Of a stretch of 64,000 nt of DNA, positions 26,721-34,498 are shown one piece after another. Below the pieces are notes generated by a model, which saw only the letters and a program-made list of their open reading frames with translations, ran no database searches and was not told where the DNA came from. The position numbers and the translations under genes were made by a program. The DNA is from Blastopirellula marina DSM 3645 (GTDB lineage: Bacteria > Planctomycetota > Planctomycetia > Pirellulales > Pirellulaceae): the NCBI RefSeq assembly GCF_000153105.1, contig NZ_CH672377.1, forward strand, positions 968,761 to 1,032,760, in the 5' to 3' direction. Position 1 is the first letter of the stretch; each line of letters starts with the position of its first letter.

Positions 26721-26855
26721 AGCAGGTCCCAGGGACGAAACAGGCGGCTTGGGGGAGCGTCATGTTTTATCGTAACTGCCACGGGCGCATTGGGGTAGCA
26801 GCGAGCGTCGCCAAAGCGGAGGAGAGCCGAGAAAACAGGGTGATCGGCGCTGCTG

Positions 26856-28070
26856 CTAGCCGCCGACAAACGGGGCCGGAACCAGAAAAGCATGTTGCTC
26901 AAGCAGACTATAAGCGCCGCTCCAAGAAACGTACAAAGCCAGATACATGAAAAAGACATAGCCTACGACGACCGGAATCTCTCCCAAGCGCGCTACCCAG
27001 CGTAAGAAACGATTTTGCGGCTCGCCGCGCCGCCGCGCACATCCCAACGCCCAACCGCTAAGCAATCTCGCAGGCAACATCAGCGCCACAAAAAACAGAC
27101 TCGGCAGCCAGGCGATCTCGCGATCGATCAACTCGATCTTCAGCAGATAGAGCGGTAACGCAAACAATAATGTGATCAACAGCGCCAACCAAAACGCCAA
27201 CGGTGCATAGCGAAACTGTTTGCGGACTTCTCGCCATTCAAACATCGCTCGCCAACGATTCTCGGCGGCGAAATGAGCCTGCATAAACGGCAAATAGAGC
27301 AATACAAAACAAAACGCCAGCATCCCCGGCAAGCTAATCAAAAACGCCGCCGGCGGATTTTCGATCCCGCGCGCCGCGATCATCCAACCGACCGGCAAGA
27401 TCAGCCAGACCAAGGTCGTCAGGAACCCGCGCACGCCGAGCGAAAAATAGTAACCCAATCGCAGCGAGCCCAAAAACCCCAGACTCTTGTCTCGCGCTTC
27501 GGAGAACATCCCGCCCGCGCGAATCCGTCGCCAGAGTCGCAGCGGCGCCGGCCAAAGAAAATGCCGGAACTTCCCGCCGCGGAACCACGCCCACGCGATA
27601 TGAAACCCGACGGCCAGCGTTAATACGATCAACACGATGGTCATTCGCCGCGGGACCGGTCCGCCGGGCTCGATCAGATTGGCGCTGTCCCGCAAATCGG
27701 CAAAAAATCGAAGCGGCCAGAAGAAAAGCCAAGTCCCCAATGCAATCGAACCGATCCGCGCCGCCGTACGAATCCCAATAAATCCCTCTCTGAACTTGCC
27801 GGTGCGTGCGATTCGCCCGCTCACTTCCAGCAAATAGCCCAGGCTCAACATGTTCGCGATCGGAATCGTCGCCAAGATCGCGAGTAGAAAGATCAGCGAA
27901 ACCAGACCGAAACCCCATTCACCGCCGCTGCACATCGCGTCGAAAAAAGAGCGAATCCAACCTCGTGGCGGCGAAGCTGTGACCAAAGCTTCCCCCGTCT
28001 CCGGTGGCGAAGACGCCACCAGCGGTTCGTCGTTTTCGACAGTTTCGAGGGGATCAGAGATCGTCGCCAT
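26856..28070 (-). CDS. Polytopic membrane protein of unknown function, 404 aa
   Basis: An integral membrane protein. After about 45 acidic cytoplasmic residues come about eight hydrophobic segments (for example GFGLVSLIFLLAILATIPIANML, MTIVLIVLTLAVGFHIAWAWF, TLVWLILPVGWMIAA, AFLISLPGMLAFCFVLLYLPFM, PLAFWLALLITLLFALPLYLL, SLFFVALMLPARLLSGWALG and VVVGYVFFMYLALYVSW). The loops contain conserved-looking LGYLLEVSGRIARTGKFREGF, reminiscent of DUF4013-type proteins, but I cannot place it with confidence. There is no transport or enzyme motif. It is divergent from the DUF1549 gene at 28239 and precedes ctpA by about 135 bp on the same strand. Function unknown. Confidence 0.82.
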   Translation of the reverse strand: MATISDPLETVENDEPLVASSPPETGEALVTASPPRGWIRSFFDAMCSGGEWGFGLVSLIFLLAILATIPIANMLSLGYLLEVSGRIARTGKFREGFIGIRTAARIGSIALGTWLFFWPLRFFADLRDSANLIEPGGPVPRRMTIVLIVLTLAVGFHIAWAWFRGGKFRHFLWPAPLRLWRRIRAGGMFSEARDKSLGFLGSLRLGYYFSLGVRGFLTTLVWLILPVGWMIAARGIENPPAAFLISLPGMLAFCFVLLYLPFMQAHFAAENRWRAMFEWREVRKQFRYAPLAFWLALLITLLFALPLYLLKIELIDREIAWLPSLFFVALMLPARLLSGWALGCARRRGEPQNRFLRWVARLGEIPVVVGYVFFMYLALYVSWSGAYSLLEQHAFLVPAPFVGG

Positions 28071-28238
28071 TGGTTCCTGTTAGCGCAAATCAGCAGTAGA
28101 AGGGTCCGTCGGAATCAGCGACCCGGCTCTTGGTTTACCCCGAGTGCGTCGGATTAGTTTTCGCGCCAAGTCATTATTTCTGGGCCGAAACCATTTTCCC
28201 TCAACGCAGGTAATTAGTACAACGGAATTGGGGGAGGA

Positions 28239-29888
28239 ATGAAAATCGCCATGTGGCTACGAAATCTGCTGTTTCTCGGCATTTGCGGAATCGCGGTCTC
28301 GGCCGTGGTCGGCGGACTTGTCGTGCCGCAGCGTCCTCCCCAAGTCGCGGAAATCGCCCATCCGCTCGATGAAAATCAGCAAAACGAGATTCAGGCGGTC
28401 GCCGATCGCGTCGACGAGCAGTTTCAACAAGTCTGGTCGGACGCCGGTCTCGAGATCGCTTCTCCGGCCGATGAACTGACGCAGATTCGCCGAATTTCTT
28501 TAGGATTAACCGGCACGGTCCCTTCGCTGGAAGAAATTCGGGTGCTAGAAAGCCGCTCGAAGGGGGATCGACTCTCCTGGTGGCTCTCGAAAACATTCGC
28601 CGATCGGCGTTATGGCGATTTTGTCGCCGAGCGACTCCGCCGCGCCTATGTCGGCGTCGAGAATGGGCCGTTTCTCATCTATCGCGGACGCCGCTTTCTG
28701 ACCTGGCTCAGCGATCAACTGATGGAGAACCGTCCCTACGACCAACTGACTCGCGAACTGATTTCTGACAATGGGCTATGGACCGATGCCCCGGCAGTTA
28801 ACTTTGTCACCGCGACCATCGATCAGGACGGCAACCAACGCCCTGACCCGGTGAAGTTGGCTGGCCGCGTCACGCGGGCCTTTCTCGCGACGCGTCTCGA
28901 CTGCGTCCAATGCCATGACGACAATATGGGGGGCGACCTGAAACAGAGTGATTTCCACGAGCTCGCTTCGTTCTTTCGCGAAGCGGAGAACTCATTTGTC
29001 GGGATTCGTGACGACACCAGGGCGACCTACGAATACCAGTATCTCTATGACGACGACACGACGCTTGTCCCTTCCCAGGTCCCCTTCAACCAGAACTTAC
29101 TGCAAGAGGGCGCGACAGAGCGTGAGCGCCTCGCCAATTGGGTGACCCATCCCGAGAACCGCCCCTTTGCCCGCGCGATCATCAACCGGATGTGGGCGAT
29201 CACCACCGGCAAGCCGCTGATCGAACCAGTCGATAGTATTCCGCTGAACGGTTCGTTCGAGACCGGCGAATATCCGCCGGGCCTAGAACCGCTAACCGAT
29301 GACTTCATCGCCCATGGGTTTGATCTGCAGCGACTCATTCGCGTGATCGTAGCGACCAAAGCCTTTCAGCGCGATAGCCGGGCCGACTTTGAAATCACCG
29401 CCGCTCACGAAGAAACCTGGGCCGCCTATCCGGTCACGCGTTTGCGCCCCGAACAAGTGATCGGCGCCATCCAACAAGCGGCTGTTTTAAAAACGCTTGA
29501 CGCCGAAAGCCACATTCTGACGCAGCTGATTAACTTTGGCGAACACAACGATTTTCTCAAGCGTTACGGCGACGCCGGGGAAGATGAGTTCGCCGAACAA
29601 GGAGGAACGATTCCTCAGCGTCTATTGATGATGAACGGCAATTTGGTCAAGGATCGGACAAAAGACAATCTCGTCCGTAATTCGGCCACGCGACTGGCGC
29701 TGCTTGCGCCCGATCATCCAGCAACGATTGAGATCGCGTTTCTGACCACGTTAACGCGACGCCCTAGCCAAGCGGAAATCGAATACTTCGTCGAGCGATT
29801 GCGAGATGACACGCTCAATCCTCGTCAAAAAGCAGAAGACCTGATCTGGGCGCTGCTGAACTCATCTGAATTCGCCTGGAATCACTAA
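28239..29888 (+). CDS. DUF1549/DUF1553 domain protein with CxxCH motif
   Basis: A secreted or membrane-anchored planctomycete protein of 549 aa. The N-terminus has a hydrophobic anchor (LLFLGICGIAVSAVVGGLVV). The DUF1549-like region (about 45-270) includes the motif LDCVQCHDDN, which looks like a c-type haem site but could bind metal instead; the DUF1553-like region (about 270-540) contains NWVTHPENRPFARAIINRMWAITTGKPLIEPVDSIPLNG and GGTIPQRLLMMNGNLVKDRT. The ATG at 28239 has GGGGGAGG directly upstream. The next gene is a DUF1501 protein 16 bp downstream, the usual pairing. These pairs have been linked to carbohydrate degradation gene neighbourhoods in planctomycetes; no glycosidase or sulfatase is near this one. 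Confidence 0.9.
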   Translation: MKIAMWLRNLLFLGICGIAVSAVVGGLVVPQRPPQVAEIAHPLDENQQNEIQAVADRVDEQFQQVWSDAGLEIASPADELTQIRRISLGLTGTVPSLEEIRVLESRSKGDRLSWWLSKTFADRRYGDFVAERLRRAYVGVENGPFLIYRGRRFLTWLSDQLMENRPYDQLTRELISDNGLWTDAPAVNFVTATIDQDGNQRPDPVKLAGRVTRAFLATRLDCVQCHDDNMGGDLKQSDFHELASFFREAENSFVGIRDDTRATYEYQYLYDDDTTLVPSQVPFNQNLLQEGATERERLANWVTHPENRPFARAIINRMWAITTGKPLIEPVDSIPLNGSFETGEYPPGLEPLTDDFIAHGFDLQRLIRVIVATKAFQRDSRADFEITAAHEETWAAYPVTRLRPEQVIGAIQQAAVLKTLDAESHILTQLINFGEHNDFLKRYGDAGEDEFAEQGGTIPQRLLMMNGNLVKDRTKDNLVRNSATRLALLAPDHPATIEIAFLTTLTRRPSQAEIEYFVERLRDDTLNPRQKAEDLIWALLNSSEFAWNH

Positions 29889-29904
29889 TCGCCGAGAACC
29901 TTTG

Positions 29905-31209
29905 ATGACCATCCAACATTCCCCCAGCGGCGGTTGCGGCGGACCCGATCATTTTTCGCGGCGCACGCTGCTGAAAGCGGCCGGCGGATTGCCTTGGTTG
30001 ACCCCCTTGGCCGCGCAGTTGGCGGCGGCCGCCGCAGCCGACAAGAGCGGCGCACCCGCCAAGTCGGTCATCGTCCTCTGGATGCAAGGAGGCCCCAGTC
30101 AGTTAGAAACGTTTGATCCGCATCCCGGCAAAATGATCGGCGGCGACACAAAGCGTATTGCGACCTCCACGCCTGGCGTCGAAATCTCGCATCTTATGCC
30201 GAGCACCGCCGAAGTGATGAACCGCATCGCACTGCTGCGCGGCGTCACCAGTCGAGAGGGAGATCACGAGCGGGCGACCTATAACATGAAAACCGGATAT
30301 CGCCCTGATCCGACCCTCATTCATCCGACGATCGGCGCTGTGACGTGCCATGAACTAGGGAGCGTAGGGGTCGAGATCCCCCGTCATGTCTCGATTTTCC
30401 CCGATCAATGGCCGGCCCACGGCGGATTTCTCGGTAACAAGTATGACGCGTTTAAAATGTACGATCCACGCGGCGACTTGCCCGATTTGCCGCGGCGCGT
30501 CGCCGATGAGCGGTTCGCCCAACGTCGCCAAGACCTCGATATTCTCGAGCGTTCGTTCACCCGTGGGCGACGCTCGGATCTCGAGCAGAATCGGACGCTG
30601 CATCTTGCGACGATCGACAAAGCGATCACGATGATGAACTCCGAGCAGATCAAAGCGTTCAATATTGAAGATGCGCCGCAGTCGCTGCGGGCCGATTTCG
30701 GCGAGACGCCGTTTGGCCGCGGTTGTTTGTGCGCCGCACAATTGATCGAGACCGGCGTGCGCTGCGTCGAAGTAACACTCAGCGGCTGGGACTCGCACAT
30801 CAACAATCATGAACTGCAAAGCGGTCGAATTGCGGAGCTTGACCCGGCGTTCTCCGCGTTGGTGCGTCTGCTGGAAGAGCGCGATCTGCTGAAGAGCACC
30901 GTCGTTCTGTGCGGCGGAGAATTTGGCCGTACCCCAAGAATCAATCCAGCCGGCGGTCGCGATCATTGGCCGCATGGGTTTAGCGTCGCCCTCGCAGGCG
31001 GCGGCATCCGCGGCGGAGCCTGCATCGGCGAGACCGATCCCGCAGGCAGCAAAGTCACGCCGGACCTCGCCGGATCGGTCGGCATCGCCGACATTCACGC
31101 GACGATCTACCAGACGCTAGGGATCGACTACCATCACATGTACGACACCCCAATCGGCCGCCCCATGGCGATCAGCGAAGGCAAACCGATCGCGGGGATT
31201 CTAACGTAG
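29905..31209 (+). CDS. DUF1501 protein with Tat signal
   Basis: A 434-aa exported protein. The twin-arginine signal is FSRRTLLKAAGGLPWLTPLAAQLAAA. The mature part has the DUF1501/sulfatase-like fold elements VIVLWMQGGPSQLETFDPHPG, ATYNMKTGYRPDPTLIHPTIGA, GVRCVEVTLSGWDSH, TVVLCGGEFGRTPRIN, GGRDHWPHGFSVALAGGGIRGGACIGETD and DIHATIYQTLGIDYHH. I use the ATG at 29905; the frame also opens with a TTG at 29902. It forms a two-gene unit with the DUF1549/DUF1553 gene upstream. Related families are hydrolase-like, but the reaction is not known. Confidence 0.9.
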   Translation: MTIQHSPSGGCGGPDHFSRRTLLKAAGGLPWLTPLAAQLAAAAAADKSGAPAKSVIVLWMQGGPSQLETFDPHPGKMIGGDTKRIATSTPGVEISHLMPSTAEVMNRIALLRGVTSREGDHERATYNMKTGYRPDPTLIHPTIGAVTCHELGSVGVEIPRHVSIFPDQWPAHGGFLGNKYDAFKMYDPRGDLPDLPRRVADERFAQRRQDLDILERSFTRGRRSDLEQNRTLHLATIDKAITMMNSEQIKAFNIEDAPQSLRADFGETPFGRGCLCAAQLIETGVRCVEVTLSGWDSHINNHELQSGRIAELDPAFSALVRLLEERDLLKSTVVLCGGEFGRTPRINPAGGRDHWPHGFSVALAGGGIRGGACIGETDPAGSKVTPDLAGSVGIADIHATIYQTLGIDYHHMYDTPIGRPMAISEGKPIAGILT

Positions 31210-31234
31210 AGCCCTCCAATCGTAGCCCATTTTT

Positions 31235-31334
31235 CTTCGTAGCCCGCAGCATGATTGAGGGAAAATCGCTCGCCGATTCTAGTACGGACCGAAGTGGCCA
31301 ACCGCATCTCGCTGGCGCATCGGGCGACCAAGAA
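31235..31334. repeat. Dispersed intergenic repeat, third copy
   Basis: About 100 bp beginning CTTCGTAGCCCGCAGCATG and ending GCATCGGGCGACCAAG; the inverted end has decayed. Internal GTGGCCAACCGCATCTCGC matches the internal block of the copies near 18.7 and 39.3 kb. It lies between the DUF1501 gene and the rpsI terminator, and carries no open frame. Confidence 0.6.
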
Positions 31335-31335
31335 A

Positions 31336-31364
31336 TAAAAAAAACTCGCCCCAATGGGGCGAGC
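31336..31364 (-). terminator. Terminator of rplM-rpsI
   Basis: On the minus strand GCTCGCCCC-ATT-GGGGCGAG is followed at once by eight T residues (plus strand AAAAAAAACTCGCC from 31337). It is a textbook intrinsic terminator about 35 nt beyond the rpsI stop codon. Confidence 0.85.
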
Positions 31365-31398
31365 TTCTTCTGTATCTGGAAAAACCGAGTCCGAGCGA

Positions 31399-31875
31399 TT
31401 AACGCTTCGAGAACTGAGTTCCGCGGCGAGCGCCACGCAGACCGTACTTTTTGCGTTCCTTCATGCGAGAATCGCGGGTCAAGTGACCGTTTTCTCGCAG
31501 TGCCGGGAAAGCGTTTTCGTCCATCTTGGCCAGAGCACGACCCAGACCCATGCGGCATGCGCCAGCTTGGCCCGAGGTGCCGCCGCCGTTGACCAGAATC
31601 CGGATATCGATCTTGTCGACATATCCAGTGTCTTGCAGCGGGCCCATGAACGAGACCTGATCTTGGAGGTTCGGGAAGAAATCTTCCAGCGAACGATCAT
31701 TGATCGAGATCTTGCCGCTACCGCTTTTGATGCGGACGCGGGCAACGCTCGACTTACGGCGTCCCGTTCCCAAAACAACGCCTTCAGCCGGCATCGCCTT
31801 CTTCACTGGAGCCGGAGCCGGTTCGGCTTCTACGGGCGTTTCGACAGTGGTTTCGCCTGTTTCGTCGGTCGACAT
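31399..31875 (-). CDS. rpsI: 30S ribosomal protein S9
   Basis: Small-subunit ribosomal protein S9 (uS9), contacting the P-site tRNA with its basic tail. Conserved elements: GTGRRKSSVARVRIKSGSGKISINDRSLEDFF, NGGGTSGQAGACRMGLGRAL and the final DSRMKERKKYGLRGARRGTQFSKR. It has an unusual acidic/Pro/Ala N-terminal extension (about 35 residues, MSTDETGETTVETPVEAEPAPAPVK) not seen in most bacteria, though similar tails occur in planctomycetes. It is preceded 19 bp upstream by rplM on the same strand, the standard bacterial pair, and a strong terminator follows. 158 aa versus about 130 in E. coli. Confidence 0.97.
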   Translation of the reverse strand: MSTDETGETTVETPVEAEPAPAPVKKAMPAEGVVLGTGRRKSSVARVRIKSGSGKISINDRSLEDFFPNLQDQVSFMGPLQDTGYVDKIDIRILVNGGGTSGQAGACRMGLGRALAKMDENAFPALRENGHLTRDSRMKERKKYGLRGARRGTQFSKR

Positions 31876-31894
31876 GATATTCCCTTAGTATCGC

Positions 31895-32356
31895 TTACTT
31901 GCGTTTCTTTTGTTTAACTTGACCCAGCCCAGTAAGAGGCTGCGGCTGCTGGGCTTGATGTTCGTGCTCGGGACCGACGAAGATCTTCAGTTTGTCGAGC
32001 ATCTTGGTCGCCAGCTTGTTTTTCGGCAGCATCCGACGGACCGCATCTCGCAGGATCCAGTCCGGGTGACGCTCAAGGCGCTTGCCAGCTGTTTCGGTAC
32101 GCAGCCCGGGGTAACCGGTGTACCAAGTATATTCTTTTTTGTCCCATTTGCCGCCGGTGAACTTCACCTTCTCGGCGTTCACGACAACGACAAAATCGCC
32201 AGTGTCGACGTGGGGCGTATAGGTGGGGCGGTGCTTCCCCATCAAGATCATGGCCAAATCGCTCGCCAAGCGACCGACGATCTGGTCTTCCGCATCAACC
32301 AGCCACCATTGCTGATCGACTTGACCGGTCTTCGCCATGAAAGTTGTAGTCGACAT
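31895..32356 (-). CDS. rplM: 50S ribosomal protein L13
   Basis: Large-subunit ribosomal protein L13 (uL13), an early assembly protein. Family elements: WWLVDAEDQIVGRLASDLAMILMGKHRPTYTPHVDTGDFVVVVNAEKVKFTGGKWDKKEYTWYTGYPG, then ERHPDWILRDAVRRMLPKNKLATKMLDKLKIFVGPEHEHQAQQPQPL. At 153 aa it is slightly longer than usual (142), with a basic GQVKQKKRK tail. AGGA lies 5 nt before the ATG at 32356; an in-frame ATG at 32338 is less supported. The leader carries two copies of GAGCCAGGATA, one overlapping the ribosome binding site. First gene of the rplM-rpsI operon. Confidence 0.97.
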   Translation of the reverse strand: MSTTTFMAKTGQVDQQWWLVDAEDQIVGRLASDLAMILMGKHRPTYTPHVDTGDFVVVVNAEKVKFTGGKWDKKEYTWYTGYPGLRTETAGKRLERHPDWILRDAVRRMLPKNKLATKMLDKLKIFVGPEHEHQAQQPQPLTGLGQVKQKKRK

Positions 32357-32711
32357 AATATCCTGGCTCTCAGTTTATCCTGGCTCAACAGTCCACTCCG
32401 ACTCGCGGGTTCCGAGCCGGTTCTTTGATTTTCCCGCAGAAAACCGGACTTCAGCGCCACAGCGGGGCCCAGAACGGTCAGGGGAAACACGGATTTTACC
32501 GAGACATCTACTATTCCGCAAGTGACCGCCGCTGCGATTTGAAGAAAGGGAGAAAACCCGCAACTACTCCCCGATAACTACCGGAAAAAGGGTTCCCAGA
32601 TGACGCTACGTGTGTAAGAATTTTCCACGATTTGAGTTGTGTTGCGCGGCCAAGTACCCCGCTCGCTCCAGAAATCCCCAGGCGCCGCGCCCCACGACCT
32701 AGGGAAAACAC
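32357..32711. other. Divergent intergenic region between rplM and pntAA
   Basis: This 355-bp gap must hold the rplM and pntAA promoters. On the minus strand GAGCCAGGATA occurs twice within 30 nt before the rplM ATG, the second copy overlapping its ribosome binding site. I saw no clear -35/-10 pair. Confidence 0.4.
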
Positions 32712-33956
32712 ATGATTATTGCCGTCGTACGCGAAAATTTCCCGGGCGAACAGCGTGTCGCCCTGATACCCGCGTCCCTCGCCCCGCTACAAAAAGCAGG
32801 CGCTGAAATCATTGTCGAAACCGGCGCCGGAGTCGCCGCCGGCTTTCTGGACGCCGATTATGAAGCCGCGGGAGCCAAAATTGTCTCTTCCCGGGCGGAC
32901 GCTTTCGCGCAGTCCGACATCGTCTTCCAGGTTCGCTGTCTAGGAGCCAACCCAGAAGCGGGGAGAGATGACCTCGAATTGGTCAAACCGGGTCAGATTC
33001 TTGTCGGCGGGTGTGATCCCCTCGGCAATCCTGCCGCGATCGCAGAAATGGCCGGCAAACAGACGACCCAGTTCGCCCTGGAGCTAATCCCCCGCATTAC
33101 CCGCGCCCAAAGCATGGATATCCTCTCGTCTCAAGCGACGATCTCCGGCTATCGCGCCGTTTTGATCGCGGCGATCGAGCTGCCCAAGATTTTTCCGATG
33201 CTAATGACCGCGGCCGGCACGCTGAAACCCGCCAAAGTTTTTGTGATCGGCGCCGGCGTCGCTGGCTTGCAAGCAATCGCGACGGCCAAACGACTGGGTG
33301 CCGTTGTGCTGGGCTATGATGTTCGCAAAGAAGCGCAAGAGCAGATCGAAAGTCTCGGCGGAAAAGCGGTCGACTTTCACCTCGAATCGAGCGGAGCGCA
33401 AGACAAAGGTGGTTACGCCAAAGATCTGGGCGAAGACTTTTACAAAAAACAGCGTGAGTTTATGGCCGACACGGTTCGCGAGTGCGATGTCGTCATCACC
33501 ACCGCCGCGATCCCCGGCAAAAAGTCGCCGCTGTTGGTAACCACAGATGCGGTCAACGGCATGCGGCCCGGTTCGGTCTTGGTCGATCTCGCCGCTGAGC
33601 GCGGAGGCAATATCGAGCCGTCTCAGCCCGACACGCGCATCGAGCATAACGGCGTGTTGATCCTAGGGCCGACCAATCTAGCTGCGGAAGTTCCTCAGCA
33701 CGCCAGCCAGATGTTCTCTAGCAACATCACCAAGTTCCTGCTCAACATGGTGAAAGAGAAAGAACTGGCGATTGACCCCGCAGATGAGATCATCGCATCG
33801 ACGATGGTCGCCCGCGATGGCGAAGTCGTCCACAACCGGATCCGCGAGATGTTAGGCCTGGCGGCGATCGAGCCGCCGCAGCCGCCAGCGGAAAACGACA
33901 AAATACCGCTGGATGATGACCAACCGGCGCCTCCCTCGGAAGGAAACGCAACATGA
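32712..33956 (+). CDS. pntAA: NAD(P) transhydrogenase, subunit alpha part 1 (NAD(H)-binding)
   Basis: Soluble NAD(H)-binding domain I of the proton-translocating transhydrogenase, which makes NADPH from NADH using the proton gradient. Shows MIIAVVRENFPGEQRVALIPASLAPLQKAGAEIIVETGAG at the start, ALELIPRITRAQSMDILSSQATISGYRAVL, the Rossmann segment KVFVIGAGVAGLQAIATAKRLGAVVLGYDVR, and DTVRECDVVITTAAIPGKKSPLLVT. A 30-residue acidic/Pro tail ends the protein. AGGG is 8 nt before the ATG. Its last four bases (ATGA) overlap the start of pntAB, so the two are translationally coupled. Split three-gene form (pntAA-pntAB-pntB), unlike the fused E. coli PntA. Confidence 0.95.
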   Translation: MIIAVVRENFPGEQRVALIPASLAPLQKAGAEIIVETGAGVAAGFLDADYEAAGAKIVSSRADAFAQSDIVFQVRCLGANPEAGRDDLELVKPGQILVGGCDPLGNPAAIAEMAGKQTTQFALELIPRITRAQSMDILSSQATISGYRAVLIAAIELPKIFPMLMTAAGTLKPAKVFVIGAGVAGLQAIATAKRLGAVVLGYDVRKEAQEQIESLGGKAVDFHLESSGAQDKGGYAKDLGEDFYKKQREFMADTVRECDVVITTAAIPGKKSPLLVTTDAVNGMRPGSVLVDLAAERGGNIEPSQPDTRIEHNGVLILGPTNLAAEVPQHASQMFSSNITKFLLNMVKEKELAIDPADEIIASTMVARDGEVVHNRIREMLGLAAIEPPQPPAENDKIPLDDDQPAPPSEGNAT

Positions 33957-34468
33957 AATGGCTCATGCTACTGCTGCTGATCTTGGGAAGCGCGGCGTCA
34001 GCGACGGCGCAAGATGCAGCGCCCCCCAAAACCGATGAAAAACCGACTGCGGCAGAACCCGCCCCAGAAGCGGAGCCTGCCCAAGCGACCGCAGAGGGCG
34101 AAGCGACCACCCCCGATCCGGCTGCAGAAACGCCGGCGGAACCTGTTGATGAAACGCCGCCGTCGCATGAGGCCAAGTTTACGCGTTACCACGCTTTGGT
34201 CGCAAGTTTGACGATTTTCATTTTGGCGATCTTCATCGGCTTCGAGCTGATTACCAAAGTGCCGCCGACGCTGCACACGCCGCTGATGTCCGGCTCCAAC
34301 GCGATCAGCGGAATCTCGATCGTCGGAGCCTTGATCGCCGCCAGCGCCGGCGATTCATGGTTGGCCGCATTCATCGGTTTGATCGCCGTCATCTTGGCGA
34401 CGATCAACGTAGTGGGAGGCTATCTAGTGACCCATCGCATGCTTGAAATGTTCAAACCGAAACGATAA
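33953..34468 (+). CDS. pntAB: NAD(P) transhydrogenase, subunit alpha part 2 (membrane), with extended N-terminus
   Basis: Membrane domain II part of the transhydrogenase. Residues 80-171 hold the expected three or four helices (ALVASLTIFILAIFIGFELITKV, NAISGISIVGALIAASAG, WLAAFIGLIAVILATINVVGGYLVTHRML) with HTPLMSGSNAISGI. Unusually, the protein begins with a signal-peptide-like MKWLMLLLLILGSAASATAQ followed by about 50 residues of Pro/Ala/Glu-rich linker (AAPPKTDEKPTAAEPAPEAE and more), giving 171 aa instead of about 100. Overlaps pntAA by 4 bp and lies 30 bp before pntB. The extension would place a disordered tail in the periplasm; its job is unknown. Confidence 0.93.
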   Translation: MKWLMLLLLILGSAASATAQDAAPPKTDEKPTAAEPAPEAEPAQATAEGEATTPDPAAETPAEPVDETPPSHEAKFTRYHALVASLTIFILAIFIGFELITKVPPTLHTPLMSGSNAISGISIVGALIAASAGDSWLAAFIGLIAVILATINVVGGYLVTHRMLEMFKPKR

Positions 34469-34498
34469 CGCAAGTCGGCCTCAACGAAGGAACTCCTA

